This document shows positions 8,836 through 17,371 of a DNA stretch of 64,000 nucleotides, in pieces. This DNA comes from Betaproteobacteria bacterium GR16-43 (GTDB taxonomy: Bacteria > Pseudomonadota > Gammaproteobacteria > Burkholderiales > Usitatibacteraceae). The notes beneath the pieces were generated by a model, which saw only the letters and a program-made list of their open reading frames with translations, was not told where the DNA came from and made no database searches. Every line of letters starts with the position of its first letter. Positions within the stretch are counted from its first letter, which is position 1. The stretch spans positions 2,418,001-2,482,000 of the forward strand of contig CP019169.1 in assembly GCA_001953215.1 (NCBI GenBank), written 5' to 3'. The position numbers were made by a program, and so were the translations under genes.

Positions 8836-9795
8836 TCAGATCCGCACGTAGGTCGCGCGCCGGTCGAGCGCCACGGCCACCACCCACCACGCGAGCGTGA
8901 AGGCGATGGCGTAGGCGAGGGAGGCCATCTCGGGCGAGGGAAGCCAGCCGAAGCCCTTCGCGTAGATCGGTTGCTTCCAGCGCGCCGCATCGAGCAGCAC
9001 GGCCAGGATCCAGGCGCCCGCGTAGATGGCGATCGCGTTGCGGCCCATCCGCTGCCCGATCGCGGGCCAGCGGCGCAGGTCGATGGCGTAGTCGAGCAGG
9101 GCCAGCCCCAGCATCGCCCAGCCGCCGGTCCAGAGCACGTAGGAGGAAGTCCACAGCATCTTGTTCATCGGAAACGATTGCGACCAGACTTCCCCGGCCA
9201 GCAGCAACCCGACGCCGACGGCGCCGATTCGCAGCAACTCGCCTCGCTTCAACCACGCTCCGGCACGCACGCCAAGCAGCGTGGTGGCGATCGCGGGGAA
9301 GGTACTCGCGACACCCTCCGGATCCGGCAGCCCGTCGATCGCGTAAGGCGCGCCCCAACCCATCCACGCCCAGTACCCCAGCAGGATCGCGCCGATGGCG
9401 AGCCACTGCGGTCCCGGCCGCGTGTGGCGCGCGAACAGCGCGGCCGCGCCATAGCAAAGCCCGATGCGCTGCAGCACGCCCGGGATGCGGACCACCGGCT
9501 GGTCGAGGATCAGGTAGGCGAGCGCGTGCAGCACGAGCCCGAGACCCACGATGCGCAAAGCGCGCAACACGATGTCACGGTCGCTTGCGTCACGGGCGAG
9601 CGTGATCGAGACCCCGACCACGAAGAGGAAGAGCGGGAAGATGAAGTCGGTCGGCGTGCAGCCGTCGAACTTCGCGTGCCGCAGCGGCGCGTACACGTGC
9701 GACCAGTCGCCGGGATTGTTCACCAGCAGCATGGCCGCAACGCTCAGCCCCCGCAGGGCGTCCACCGAATCGAAGCGCGGTTGGTCCGGAGTCAT
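8836..9795 (-). CDS. HGSNAT/DUF5009-like multispanning acyltransferase
   Basis: A 319-residue integral membrane protein with about 9-10 hydrophobic helices. RFDSVDALRGLSVAAMLLVNNPGDW at the start followed by CTPTDFIFPLFLFVVGVS is the pattern of the heparan-alpha-glucosaminide N-acetyltransferase family and its bacterial homologues, in which a histidine in this region takes an acetyl group from cytoplasmic acetyl-CoA across the membrane (here YAPLRHAKFDG is the candidate). LQRIGLCYG is also conserved. Likely acetylates a periplasmic sugar; substrate unknown. The -10 ends 7 nt from the ATG. Confidence 0.85.
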   Translation of the reverse strand: MTPDQPRFDSVDALRGLSVAAMLLVNNPGDWSHVYAPLRHAKFDGCTPTDFIFPLFLFVVGVSITLARDASDRDIVLRALRIVGLGLVLHALAYLILDQPVVRIPGVLQRIGLCYGAAALFARHTRPGPQWLAIGAILLGYWAWMGWGAPYAIDGLPDPEGVASTFPAIATTLLGVRAGAWLKRGELLRIGAVGVGLLLAGEVWSQSFPMNKMLWTSSYVLWTGGWAMLGLALLDYAIDLRRWPAIGQRMGRNAIAIYAGAWILAVLLDAARWKQPIYAKGFGWLPSPEMASLAYAIAFTLAWWVVAVALDRRATYVRI

Positions 9796-9802
9796 GGCGC
9801 CG

Positions 9803-9808
9803 ATAATA
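9803..9808 (-). promoter_or_regulatory. -10 box of a predicted leaderless acyltransferase transcript
   Basis: Minus-strand TATTAT followed by 7 nt (CGGCGCC) and the ATG at 9795. No ribosome-binding site fits. The palindrome at 9812-9876 would cover the -35 region. Confidence 0.5.
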
Positions 9809-9811
9809 TCG

Positions 9812-9876
9812 GTGAATAAAGGGGTCAGACTCCTTTATTGTCCGGGGCAATAAAGGAGTCTGACCCCTTTATTCAC
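9812..9876. repeat. Perfect 29-bp-arm palindrome, GGGGTCAGACTCC family
   Basis: Arms 9812-9840 and 9848-9876 are exact reverse complements around a 7-nt loop. Each arm is itself a smaller hairpin (AATAAAGG ... CCTTTATT flanking GGTCAGACT). It lies between two divergent genes, 16 nt before the ATG of the peptidase-hydrolase gene, so it must sit within both promoter regions. A second copy is at 50312-50387. Confidence 0.96.
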
Positions 9877-9891
9877 GTTCGGGAGCGAGAC

Positions 9892-11754
9892 ATGGCGACG
9901 AAGAAGACGAAGGCGGTCGAGAAGGAAACGCGTGTCCTCAACGTCACGCCCGACAAGCTGGACTTGCGCGATCGCCCCTACATGCCGTCGGTCGCGGTGC
10001 AGCCGCCGCCCGCCTTCCGCGTGAAGACGCGCGTGCCGGTGGTGAACCAGGGCTCGACCAGCGCGTGCACGGGCTTCGGCCTGGCGGCCGTCGTGGGCCA
10101 CCTGCTGCGCCTGGCCAAGCGCGAGGGCGAATCCGCGGTCTCGCCTTGGATGCTCTATTCGATGGCGCGGCGCTACGACGAGTTTCCCGGCGCCGAGGAT
10201 GCGGGCTCCTCGCTGCGCGGCGCGTTGAAGGGCTGGTACAAGCACGGTGCCTGCGCGCTCGACCTGTGGAAGAAGATCGACATGCCCGAGCCCACCAACG
10301 TGCCGGGCGAGGATTGGTGGCTGGACGCGGTGAACCGGCCGCTGGGCGCGTACTACCGCGTCGACACGCGCTCGGTCACCGACATGCACGTCGCGCTGAA
10401 TGAAGTCGGCGTGCTCTATGCGAGCGCGGTCGTGCACGCCGGATGGGACGAAGGCGTGAACCCGGCCACGCCGAAGGACTGGGCGATCCCCCTGCGCAAG
10501 CGCAAGGAGAGCGACGGCGGGCACGCGTTCTGCATCGTGGGCTACGACCGCCGCGGTTTCCTGGTGCAGAACTCCTGGAGCGAGAAGTGGGGCGACGGGG
10601 GATTTGCGACGCTCACTTACGAGGACTGGCTAGCCAATGCGATGGATTGCTGGGTGGCGCAACTCGGCGTGGTGACGGAGGAGCACGAGCGCGTGGCGCA
10701 AGCGGCCACCCCGCCGACGAAGAAAGGCAGCGGCGCCGCGCTTTCGTCCAACGACATGCTCCGCCGCCACCAGCTCGCGCCGTACGTGATCGACATGGAG
10801 CGCGACGGGTCCCTCTCCACCTCGGGTTCCTTCCGCACGACGCCGCCCGACGTGGTGGCGCTCGTGACCGACTACCTCGATGCCGCGCGCAAGGACTGGA
10901 AGGTGAAGGCGGGCGATCCGCTCGACCTCGTGATCTACGCGCACGGCGGGCTCACGGGCGAACGCGATGCGGAGGCCACGTTCTCGCGCTGGCTGCCGAA
11001 GCTCTACGAGGCGCGCAAGTTTCCGATTTTCCTCATGTGGGAGTCGGACATCCTCTCGACCCTCGCCAACCAGCTCGCCCACGTGGCCGAGATGGCCTCG
11101 CGTCCGGCGGGAGGTCCGCTCGATTCGGTGGGCAAGTGGTGGAACGAGCGCCTCGAGGGATTGCTGGCGCCGCCGGGCTGCGCGTTGTGGGACGAGATGA
11201 AGCGCAACGCGTCGGCCGTCACCGAAGCCCCGGAGTCGGGCGGCAAGCAGCTCTTCGCGGCGTTGCGCGATTCGCCGGTCGCCGAGCGCAATCCCTTCCG
11301 GCTGCATCTCGTGGGCCATTCGGCCGGGGCCATCCTGCACGCGATGCTGATCGACCGCATGGCCGCGCTCGAGTGGGATTTCGAGACGGTGACGTTCCTC
11401 GCTCCGGCGCTGCGCGTCGATCGCTTCCGCGAACGCGTGTTGCCCTGGCTGCAGGAGAAGCGCATCAAGCGCTATCGCCACTATCACCTGGCGGATACCG
11501 CGGAGCAGCAGGATCCGACCACCAAGGCGTTGCTCGGATACGGCCGCTCGCTGCTCTACCTCGTGTCGCGTTCCTTCGAAGGCGGGATGGAAGTTCCCAT
11601 CCTCGGCATGCAAAAGCATTTTCCGGCCGACGTCGCGCGCATGCGTTCCGTCGAGGTATGCTGCGCACCTTCCGAAGTGTCGCGCAGCACCACGCATGGC
11701 GGCTTCGACGACGATGGCGCGACGCTGCAAAGCGTCATCGCCGGATTGAAATGA
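9892..11754 (+). CDS. Papain-like (C1) peptidase fused to an alpha/beta-hydrolase-like domain
   Basis: A 620-residue protein without signal peptide. Residues ~12-260 form a C1 peptidase: oxyanion Gln53 in VNQG, nucleophile Cys59 (STSACTGFG, replacing the usual CGSCWAF), His211 in DGGHAFCIVGY and Asn227 in VQNSWSEKWGDGGF. It has no propeptide to speak of. Residues ~340-560 look like an alpha/beta hydrolase: LVIYAHGGLTG and the nucleophile elbow LVGHSAGA with Ser477. The start at 9892 (GGGAG upstream) is preferred because the earlier ATG lies in the palindrome. It overlaps the SDR by ATGA. Reaction and substrate unknown; I know no named family with this architecture. Confidence 0.85.
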   Translation: MATKKTKAVEKETRVLNVTPDKLDLRDRPYMPSVAVQPPPAFRVKTRVPVVNQGSTSACTGFGLAAVVGHLLRLAKREGESAVSPWMLYSMARRYDEFPGAEDAGSSLRGALKGWYKHGACALDLWKKIDMPEPTNVPGEDWWLDAVNRPLGAYYRVDTRSVTDMHVALNEVGVLYASAVVHAGWDEGVNPATPKDWAIPLRKRKESDGGHAFCIVGYDRRGFLVQNSWSEKWGDGGFATLTYEDWLANAMDCWVAQLGVVTEEHERVAQAATPPTKKGSGAALSSNDMLRRHQLAPYVIDMERDGSLSTSGSFRTTPPDVVALVTDYLDAARKDWKVKAGDPLDLVIYAHGGLTGERDAEATFSRWLPKLYEARKFPIFLMWESDILSTLANQLAHVAEMASRPAGGPLDSVGKWWNERLEGLLAPPGCALWDEMKRNASAVTEAPESGGKQLFAALRDSPVAERNPFRLHLVGHSAGAILHAMLIDRMAALEWDFETVTFLAPALRVDRFRERVLPWLQEKRIKRYRHYHLADTAEQQDPTTKALLGYGRSLLYLVSRSFEGGMEVPILGMQKHFPADVARMRSVEVCCAPSEVSRSTTHGGFDDDGATLQSVIAGLK

Positions 11755-12506
11755 ACCTCTACATCGTCACCGGCACCACCCAGGGACTCGGCAAGTCCAT
11801 CGCCGCGCAGGTCGCCGAAGCGCCCGACAACGAGTTGATCACGCTCGGCCGCTCGCCCGACGCGCCGGTGCGCGGGGGCGCGCACCTCCAGCTCGACCTC
11901 GCGGACACGAAGGCGCTCGAAGAGGTCTTCGACCGCATCGAGCTTCGCATCCGCGGCAAGCGATACGCGAAGGCCGTGCTGGTGAACAACGCCGGCGTCG
12001 TGTCTCCCGTCGGCCCGATCGAGAAATGGGAAGCCGGCGAGCTGGAGCGCAGCCTCGCCGTGAACCTCGTCGCGCCGATGCTGCTCATGCGCCGGTTCCT
12101 GCGCGCCACGGAAGGCCAGGCCCTGCTGCGCCGCGTGATCAACATCTCTTCGGGCGCCGGCCGCCGCCCCATCGCGGGCTGGGCGGCTTACTGCGCCGCG
12201 AAGGCCGGTCTCGACATGGCCTCGCGCACGGTTGCGCTCGATGCGCAATCGAAGCGCAAGGCGGTCGAGGTGGTGAGCCTCGCCCCCGGCGTGATCGACA
12301 CGCACATGCAGGGTGTGGTGCGCAGCGTCGGCGTCGAGGATTTTCCCGACCTCGATCGCTTCAAGGAGCTCCACGCGAGCGGCCAGCTTCGCCCCGCCGA
12401 CGACGTCGCGCGCGACATCCTGCGTTTCGAAGCCGCCGGCGCGCTGAAGGGCGACGCCGTCCTCGACTTGCGCGAGCTGCTCAACGCCGAGTCGGCCGCG
12501 CGTTGA
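11751..12506 (+). CDS. SDR-family oxidoreductase
   Basis: A 251-residue short-chain dehydrogenase. Cofactor motif IVTGTTQGLGKSIA at residues 5-18, NNAGVVSPVGPIEKW near residue 83, catalytic Ser in INISSGAGRRP and the Tyr/Lys pair in YCAAKAG. The GTTQGLG glycine motif and SPVGPI segment resemble sepiapterin-reductase/YueD-type benzil reductases, a subgroup inferred only from these motifs. Starts within the stop of the peptidase-hydrolase gene and its own stop overlaps the following TTG, so the three genes are translated together. Confidence 0.92.
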   Translation: MNLYIVTGTTQGLGKSIAAQVAEAPDNELITLGRSPDAPVRGGAHLQLDLADTKALEEVFDRIELRIRGKRYAKAVLVNNAGVVSPVGPIEKWEAGELERSLAVNLVAPMLLMRRFLRATEGQALLRRVINISSGAGRRPIAGWAAYCAAKAGLDMASRTVALDAQSKRKAVEVVSLAPGVIDTHMQGVVRSVGVEDFPDLDRFKELHASGQLRPADDVARDILRFEAAGALKGDAVLDLRELLNAESAAR

Positions 12507-13255
12507 TCACCGACCCGCTGTTCTACTGGGTCGCGATCCCCGCGATCATCCTGGTGGGGATCTCCAAGGGCGGGTTCGGCAGCGGCGTGGGGCTGCTCGC
12601 CACGCCGCTCGTGGCGCTCGCCGTTCCCATGTCGCAGGCCGCGGCGATCATGCTGCCGATCCTGTGCGTGATGGACGTCGTCGGGATCATCACCTACCGC
12701 GGCCGCTGGATGCGCGATCACTTCGGGTTGCTCCTGGCCGGCGGCGTGGCGGGCATCGTGCTGGGCACCGTGACTTTTCGTTACATCGACGACGCGATGC
12801 TGCGCGTGGGCATCGGCGCCTTCGCCATCGGCTTCGTGGTCCACCGCCTCTCGAGCGCGAGCGTGGGCGCGCCGGAGCCGCATTCCAACGGGAAGGCGCT
12901 GTTCTGGTCCACGATGTCGGGATTCACGAGCACGCTGATCCACGCGGGCGGGCCGCCGCTCAACGTCTACATGCTGCCGCGCCGCCTGGAGAAGACCGTG
13001 TTCGTCGGCACGACGGTCTTCTTCTTCGCCGTGATGAACGTGGTGAAGCTGGTGCCCTATGCGTGGCTGGGCCTGTTCGACCCCACCAACCTGAAGACGT
13101 CCGCGGTGCTGGTGCCGCTGGCCCCCGTGGGTTTCCTGCTCGGGGTCTGGATGATGAAGCGCATTCCGCAGGACCTCTTCTATCGCATCTGCTACGTGAT
13201 GCTGGTCCTGGTGGGGGCTAAATTGCTGTGGGACGGGATCACGGGCTGGAAATAA
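12503..13255 (+). CDS. TauE/SafE (TSUP) family anion permease
   Basis: A 250-residue inner-membrane protein with about eight hydrophobic helices arranged as two similar halves. The start TTG overlaps the SDR stop (TTGA) and no better start is present. GISKGGFGSGVGLLATPL at residues ~15-33 and STLIHAGGPPLNVYMLP in the second half are the conserved TSUP repeats. Members export or take up sulfite, sulfoacetate, taurine-derived sulfonates or other small anions. Substrate cannot be told from the sequence; the coupled oxidoreductase may make or use the transported compound. Confidence 0.92.
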   Translation: MITDPLFYWVAIPAIILVGISKGGFGSGVGLLATPLVALAVPMSQAAAIMLPILCVMDVVGIITYRGRWMRDHFGLLLAGGVAGIVLGTVTFRYIDDAMLRVGIGAFAIGFVVHRLSSASVGAPEPHSNGKALFWSTMSGFTSTLIHAGGPPLNVYMLPRRLEKTVFVGTTVFFFAVMNVVKLVPYAWLGLFDPTNLKTSAVLVPLAPVGFLLGVWMMKRIPQDLFYRICYVMLVLVGAKLLWDGITGWK

Positions 13256-13330
13256 ACCGGGCCCGGCGCTGTTCACCCTGTTGAAGTAGACTATCCCGGC
13301 CTGTTTTCACCCACCCACGAGGAGTTGACG

Positions 13331-13573
13331 ATGAAACGTTACCTGGCAATCGGCGCGGCGCTGCTGTTCGCGGCCGGCTCGGCGATGGCGTTCCACTGCC
13401 CGTCCGACATGAAGAAGATCGACGAAGCCCTGGCGAAGAAGCCGACGCTGACCCCGGCCGAGCTGACGGAAGTGACGAAGCTGCGCGCCGACGGCGAAGC
13501 CCTGCACAAGGCCGGCAAGCACCAGGAGTCGGTGGACGCGCTCGCGAAGGCGATGAAGATCCTCAAGATCTGA
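13331..13573 (+). CDS. Small exported helical protein
   Basis: An 80-residue protein with a clear signal peptide (KRYLAIGAALLFAAGSAMA). The ATG at 13331 is preferred over a TTG six bases earlier because GAGGAG lies 5-6 nt upstream. The mature ~60 residues start with FHCPSDMKKIDEAL and are Lys/Ala/Glu-rich and helical, with one Cys and a heptad-like LTEVTKLRADGEALHKAG segment. Similar short periplasmic proteins are common in betaproteobacteria without known function. A TAGACT -10 lies about 45 nt upstream, so it is probably transcribed on its own. Confidence 0.82.
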   Translation: MKRYLAIGAALLFAAGSAMAFHCPSDMKKIDEALAKKPTLTPAELTEVTKLRADGEALHKAGKHQESVDALAKAMKILKI

Positions 13574-13592
13574 GCGTCTTTTCGCATTGCTC

Positions 13593-13640
13593 CTGCTGAA
13601 TGGAAAACGCCGCGCTCGCGCGGCGTTTTCCATTCAGCAG
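13593..13640. terminator. Perfect 22-bp hairpin between convergent genes
   Basis: Arms CTGCTGAATGGAAAACGCCGCG and reverse complement around CTCG. The A4/T4 tracts lie inside the stem rather than after it. It sits 19 nt after the small exported protein and 21 nt before the end of the opposing lipoprotein gene, so it probably ends both transcripts. Confidence 0.75.
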
Positions 13641-13661
13641 GGGGGCCGCACCTTGGGCACG

Positions 13662-14066
13662 CTACTTCGGCCCGGCGAACTTCTTCTCGCACTCCCCGAT
13701 GGGCTCGCTGGCCGAGATGAACGCCTTCCAGTCGCGCGCCGTGGGCGAGGAGCGCCTCGCGGCGAAGTAGTAGCGCGTGCAGGGCTTCGCGTCCACGGTG
13801 AGCGTGTCGCGGTCCGAGTCGGCCATGCCCGGCGCGCCCGGAATGCTCACTTCCACGTTGCGCGTCCCGGGCTGCACCGGGTCGTTGCGGCTCATGTCCA
13901 CGTTCCTGCCGTCGATCTTCATGATGAAGGCCGAGCGCGTGTCCGCGGCCGGCATGCGGCCCTCGGCCTGGAACAACGCGTAGGGCTCCGAATACATGCC
14001 GCCGCCGGCACAACCGGCGAGGAGCGTGGCCAGCAGGCAAGACGATGCGAGTGCGGTTTTTTTCAT
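13662..14066 (-). CDS. Hypothetical lipoprotein
   Basis: A 134-residue protein whose start MKKTALASS begins a lipoprotein signal with lipobox LLAGC (Cys ~19), so it is anchored in a membrane facing the periplasm. The ATG has AAAGGGG upstream. The mature part is beta-rich (IMKIDGRNVDMSRNDPVQPGTRNVEVSI) with a conserved-looking pair of cysteines (KPCTRYYFAARR and GECEKKF) that could form a disulfide. Not recognised as a named family. A TATGCT -10 about 28 nt upstream suggests its own promoter. Confidence 0.82.
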   Translation of the reverse strand: MKKTALASSCLLATLLAGCAGGGMYSEPYALFQAEGRMPAADTRSAFIMKIDGRNVDMSRNDPVQPGTRNVEVSIPGAPGMADSDRDTLTVDAKPCTRYYFAARRSSPTARDWKAFISASEPIGECEKKFAGPK

Positions 14067-14172
14067 GGGGCCCCTTTCTGGCGAACAGCATAGGGTCGGT
14101 GCAGACCCCGATGCTATTGGCCCAAGGTGCGGGCGCACGTGCCCGTTTGTGACCACACCTTGCAGGAATGGA

Positions 14173-15711
14173 CTAGCGCACCAGGCCCGGCTTCCCGGCC
14201 TCCACGTAGAACGTCGCGTCGGTGGAAACGGCCGCGTCCGCGCGCTTCGGCGTCTCGATCACGCGCATGCGGGCCTCGAGGCGCTCGCGCGTGAGGTCCA
14301 GGCGCGTATAGCCGCGCTGGGTGGGGTTGCCGTAGCGCATGTGCTTGTTCAGGCCCAGGATGCCTTGCACGACGTTGACCGACGGGCCCTGCGAGGTGAT
14401 CGAAGTCGCGCAGAACTCCGCGGCGACCACGCGGGAATCCGGCCGTGCGTTCGCATGCACGTTCGCAACGTAGCCGCAGTGCACGTCGCCGCCGAGGATC
14501 ACGGGGTTGGCCGCGCGGCCATCGGAGAGCTGCGTGAGCAGCCGCTCGCGGGCGGCGGGGTAGCCATCCCAGCCATCGGTCCAGGTCTTCGGGCCGGCTT
14601 CGGTGCGCCGCGTCGCGGGCACGAAGAGCGTCTGCTGGGTGAGGAGGTTCCACTTCGCGGAGGAACGCGCCAGGCCCTCGCCGAGCCAGCGTTCCTGCGC
14701 CTCGCCCAGCAGCGTCCGGTCGGGGTCGCGCAGCGCGGTGCATTCGGCGCCGACGATGTTGCCGCCGCCGCGTCCCGGCTTCGGGCAGCTCTGGTAGGAG
14801 CGGTACTGCCGGTCGTCCAGCACGTGGAAGAGCGCGAGGTTGCCCCAGGCAAATCGGTCGAAGATGCGGATGCCCATGCCGTCGAGCAGGGTGGAGGCGC
14901 GCAACGGGTGGTGCTCGAAGAACGCGCGGTAGGCGGCGGTGCGGCGCGCGAGGAAATCGGGGTCGAGGTCCTCCGAGCGGTCGGCGGCGTAGTCGTTGTC
15001 GACCTCGTGGTCGTCCCACGTCACGATCCAGGGCGCCACGCGGTGCGCGAGCTGCAAGTCGGGGTCGGACTTGTACTGCGCGTAGCGCGCACGGTATTCG
15101 GCCAGCGTATGCGGTTCACCGGTGGCGTGCTTGCGGACGTGTTCGCGTCCCCAGCTCGATTCGTAGATGTAGTCGCCCACGAAGGCGATGAGGTCCGGGT
15201 CCTCGGCCGCGATATGGCGGTGCGCGGCGAAGTAGCCTTGCTCGTACTGTTGGCACGAAGCGAGGATGACGCGCAGGCGCTCGTCGCCCTTGCCCGGAGC
15301 CGGTGCGGTGCGCGTGCGGCCGACGGCGCTCACGGCTCCGCCGGCGATGAAGCGGTAGTGGTACACGCGGCCCGGCTCGAGGCCGTCGCATTCGACGTGC
15401 ACGGCGTGCGCACGCTCGGGATCGGCCACCGAGGTGCCGGACCGCGCGATGCGCGAGAACTTTTCGTCGTGCGCGATTTCCCAGCGCACGTCGACGCCCA
15501 CCGGATCCAGGCCCCCGCCTTCGAGCGGTTTCGGAGCCAGGCGCGTCCAGAGCACCACGCTCGTGTCGCGCGGGGAGCCCGATGCGATGCCGAGCGCGAA
15601 CGGATCGTCGGTGAAGCGCACCTTCTCCGGTGCCGCGAACGAGGGGCGCAGGAACGATGCTGTCGCGAGGGCGACCGCGCGGGAGAGGAAGGCGCGGCGC
15701 CCGAAACTCAC
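14173..15711 (-). CDS. PhoD-like phosphodiesterase/alkaline phosphatase
   Basis: A 512-residue secreted metallophosphatase of the PhoD family. The GTG start overlaps the dsbB stop (GTGA) and gives a twin-arginine signal (GRRAFLSRAVALATASF), as usual for PhoD. Catalytic motifs are present in order: ILASCQQYEQG near residue 148, FVGDYIYES near 178, TWDDHEVDNDY near 238 and GGDVHCGYVANVH near 410, which bind the Ca/Fe centre in characterised PhoD. Hydrolyses phosphate mono- or diesters in the periplasm. Being coupled to dsbB is unusual because Tat substrates fold before export; the mature protein does contain cysteines. Confidence 0.93.
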   Translation of the reverse strand: MSFGRRAFLSRAVALATASFLRPSFAAPEKVRFTDDPFALGIASGSPRDTSVVLWTRLAPKPLEGGGLDPVGVDVRWEIAHDEKFSRIARSGTSVADPERAHAVHVECDGLEPGRVYHYRFIAGGAVSAVGRTRTAPAPGKGDERLRVILASCQQYEQGYFAAHRHIAAEDPDLIAFVGDYIYESSWGREHVRKHATGEPHTLAEYRARYAQYKSDPDLQLAHRVAPWIVTWDDHEVDNDYAADRSEDLDPDFLARRTAAYRAFFEHHPLRASTLLDGMGIRIFDRFAWGNLALFHVLDDRQYRSYQSCPKPGRGGGNIVGAECTALRDPDRTLLGEAQERWLGEGLARSSAKWNLLTQQTLFVPATRRTEAGPKTWTDGWDGYPAARERLLTQLSDGRAANPVILGGDVHCGYVANVHANARPDSRVVAAEFCATSITSQGPSVNVVQGILGLNKHMRYGNPTQRGYTRLDLTRERLEARMRVIETPKRADAAVSTDATFYVEAGKPGLVR

Positions 15712-16205
15712 GAGCGCGTCTTTCGAACGAAGGCGTACCAGGTCGCGAGGGCGATGAATCCCAGGAACCACACGAGCGCCCACTCCGGGATCGACAGGCC
15801 GAGCATCTTCCAGTCCACCTGCGAGCAATCCCCCGAACCCGCAAAGATCCGCGGCAGCGCCTCGCCGAGCGGGAACGCGTTCACGAGGAACTCCAGTTCG
15901 ACGCTGCACGAGCCGCCCACCGGCGGGTAATGCTGCACGTACGAATGGCGGATGGAAGTGCCGGCGCCCACGAGGGCGAAGAGGATCAGGAGGACCGCGT
16001 AGATGCGCGTGCCGAGCGCGCCTTTCGGTCCGTGGAGGGCTCCGAGGAGCGCCACGGCCCCGATGGCCACGAACGCATAGCGCTGCAGGATGCACATCGG
16101 GCACGGGATGAGCGCCATCGTCTCCTGCATGTAGATGGCCAGCGCGATCAGCACGGCGCACGCCACGAAGATCGCCCCGAAGACGACGCGGGAGGTCAAC
16201 CGCAT
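15708..16205 (-). CDS. dsbB: Disulfide bond formation protein B
   Basis: A 165-residue inner-membrane quinone reductase that reoxidises DsbA. Four transmembrane helices; first periplasmic redox pair IPCPMCILQRYAF (CxxC) near residues 35-38, second pair formed by GGSCSVELEF and GSGDCSQVDW near residues 100-130. The helix-1 QR after CPMC matches the quinone-binding Arg of the family. No dsbA is in the window. It is followed by phoD with overlapping codons and preceded by a GST gene two bases away. Confidence 0.95.
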   Translation of the reverse strand: MRLTSRVVFGAIFVACAVLIALAIYMQETMALIPCPMCILQRYAFVAIGAVALLGALHGPKGALGTRIYAVLLILFALVGAGTSIRHSYVQHYPPVGGSCSVELEFLVNAFPLGEALPRIFAGSGDCSQVDWKMLGLSIPEWALVWFLGFIALATWYAFVRKTRS

Positions 16206-16207
16206 GG

Positions 16208-16828
16208 CTAGCCCTCCCGCAGCTTGCGGGCCTTCAGCGCCGCGGGGCGCGTGAGCACGCGGTCGAGCCAGGCCTGCACCTGCGGCCAGCGCGAGAGGTC
16301 GCCCTTGTTGAACCAGGCGGTGTAGACCAGCGAGGCGACGTTCAGGTCGGCGATCGTGAAGCCGCCCGCGCCCAGGATGTGCTCGCGCGTGGCGAGGTGC
16401 GCATCGAGCACGCCCATCGGCCTCGGCAGCTTCGCTTCGGCTTCGGCGGCGATCGCCTCGTTGCGCTTTTCCGGCGGCAGCACGAAGCGGTTGCCGATCC
16501 ACTGGACCATCGGCACCTCGATCTCGTTGGCGCCCCAGAGGCTCCATTGCCACAGGCACGCCTCGGCCTGCGGCGAGCTCGGGTAGAGCTTTCCGTTGCC
16601 GTGCTTGCGCGCGAGGTACATCGTGATCGCGAGCGATTCGAACAGCACGAAGCCGTCGTCGTCGATGGCGGGGATGCGTCCGTTGGGGTTGATCGCGAGG
16701 TACTCGGGCTTCTTGCTGCCCTCGGCGAAATCGACCGGGATGTTCTCGTACGGGATCCCGAGTTCTTCCGCTGCCCACAACACCCGAAAGGTGCGGGAGC
16801 GGGGCGCACCGTAGATTCGAAGGGTCAT
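16208..16828 (-). CDS. Glutathione S-transferase family protein
   Basis: A 206-residue cytosolic GST. N-terminal thioredoxin-like domain starts LRIYGAPRSRTFRVLWAAEEL with Ser/Arg near the glutathione site, the cis-Pro segment NPNGRIPAIDDDGFVLFES follows, and the all-helical C-terminal domain carries GGFTIADLNVASLV. Conjugates or transfers glutathione; substrate unknown. The GST start is preceded by -10 TAGAAT with a 6-nt gap, so the transcript covering GST, dsbB and phoD may be leaderless. Confidence 0.92.
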   Translation of the reverse strand: MTLRIYGAPRSRTFRVLWAAEELGIPYENIPVDFAEGSKKPEYLAINPNGRIPAIDDDGFVLFESLAITMYLARKHGNGKLYPSSPQAEACLWQWSLWGANEIEVPMVQWIGNRFVLPPEKRNEAIAAEAEAKLPRPMGVLDAHLATREHILGAGGFTIADLNVASLVYTAWFNKGDLSRWPQVQAWLDRVLTRPAALKARKLREG

Positions 16829-16834
16829 CCCGCA

Positions 16835-16840
16835 ATTCTA
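16835..16840 (-). promoter_or_regulatory. -10 box of a predicted leaderless GST transcript
   Basis: Minus-strand TAGAAT, then TGCGGG, then the ATG at 16828. The preceding gene ends at 16859, so the promoter lies in a 30-nt spacer. Confidence 0.55.
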
Positions 16841-16858
16841 GCGGGAGAAGGCACCCCC

Positions 16859-17371
16859 CTAGTCCGAATCGAGCAGCAGGAGGGCGGTGAGGCCCGCGCC
16901 GATGCCCGCGGGCAGCGCCAGGCGATCGAGGGCGCCCCGCGCCGTGGACGGAACGAGGCGCACGGGCACGGGGGATCGGGCCATCACGCGCGGCCCCAGG
17001 GAGCCGCCGAGGAAGCGTTCCAGCGGCCCCTGCCGGCGGCTGCTCATCACGATCTCGTCGACACGCAACCGCCGTGCGGCCTCGGCAATGGTTTCGGCGA
17101 CCGGGCCGGCGAGCGCGTGCGGGTTGGAGGCCACGCCGGCGCCCTGCAGCAGGCGGCGGGCCGGATCGAGGGCGCGGTCCGAGCGTTCCGAGCGCCACGC
17201 CTCGCGCTGCGCCCGCGAAGTCCAGCGCGCGGCGTAGCGGTTCAGCAGCGGGGCGACGTGCACGAGTTCCACGCGCAGGAGCGAATCGCGGTCGTCGCGC
17301 ACCAGGTGGCGCACGGCTTCCAGGCCGCGCGCGCCCTCGCCGACGGGAACGAGCACGATCCGGCGCTTCAC
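16859..17371 (-). CDS. Universal-stress-protein-like protein
   Basis: A 170-residue protein. The GTG start overlaps the terC stop (GTGA). The beginning RRIVLVPVGEGARGLEAV and ending SSRRQGPLERFLGGSLGPRVMARSPVPVRLVP follow the USP/UspA fold with the nucleotide-loop-like G..G(9)G(S) motif near the end. After it comes a short hydrophobic tail (AGIGAGLTALLLLDSD), unusual for USPs. Likely a stress-linked ATP-binding protein; its fixed coupling to a TerC-type metal exporter suggests a role in metal or redox stress, by inference. Confidence 0.8.
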   Translation of the reverse strand: MKRRIVLVPVGEGARGLEAVRHLVRDDRDSLLRVELVHVAPLLNRYAARWTSRAQREAWRSERSDRALDPARRLLQGAGVASNPHALAGPVAETIAEAARRLRVDEIVMSSRRQGPLERFLGGSLGPRVMARSPVPVRLVPSTARGALDRLALPAGIGAGLTALLLLDSD

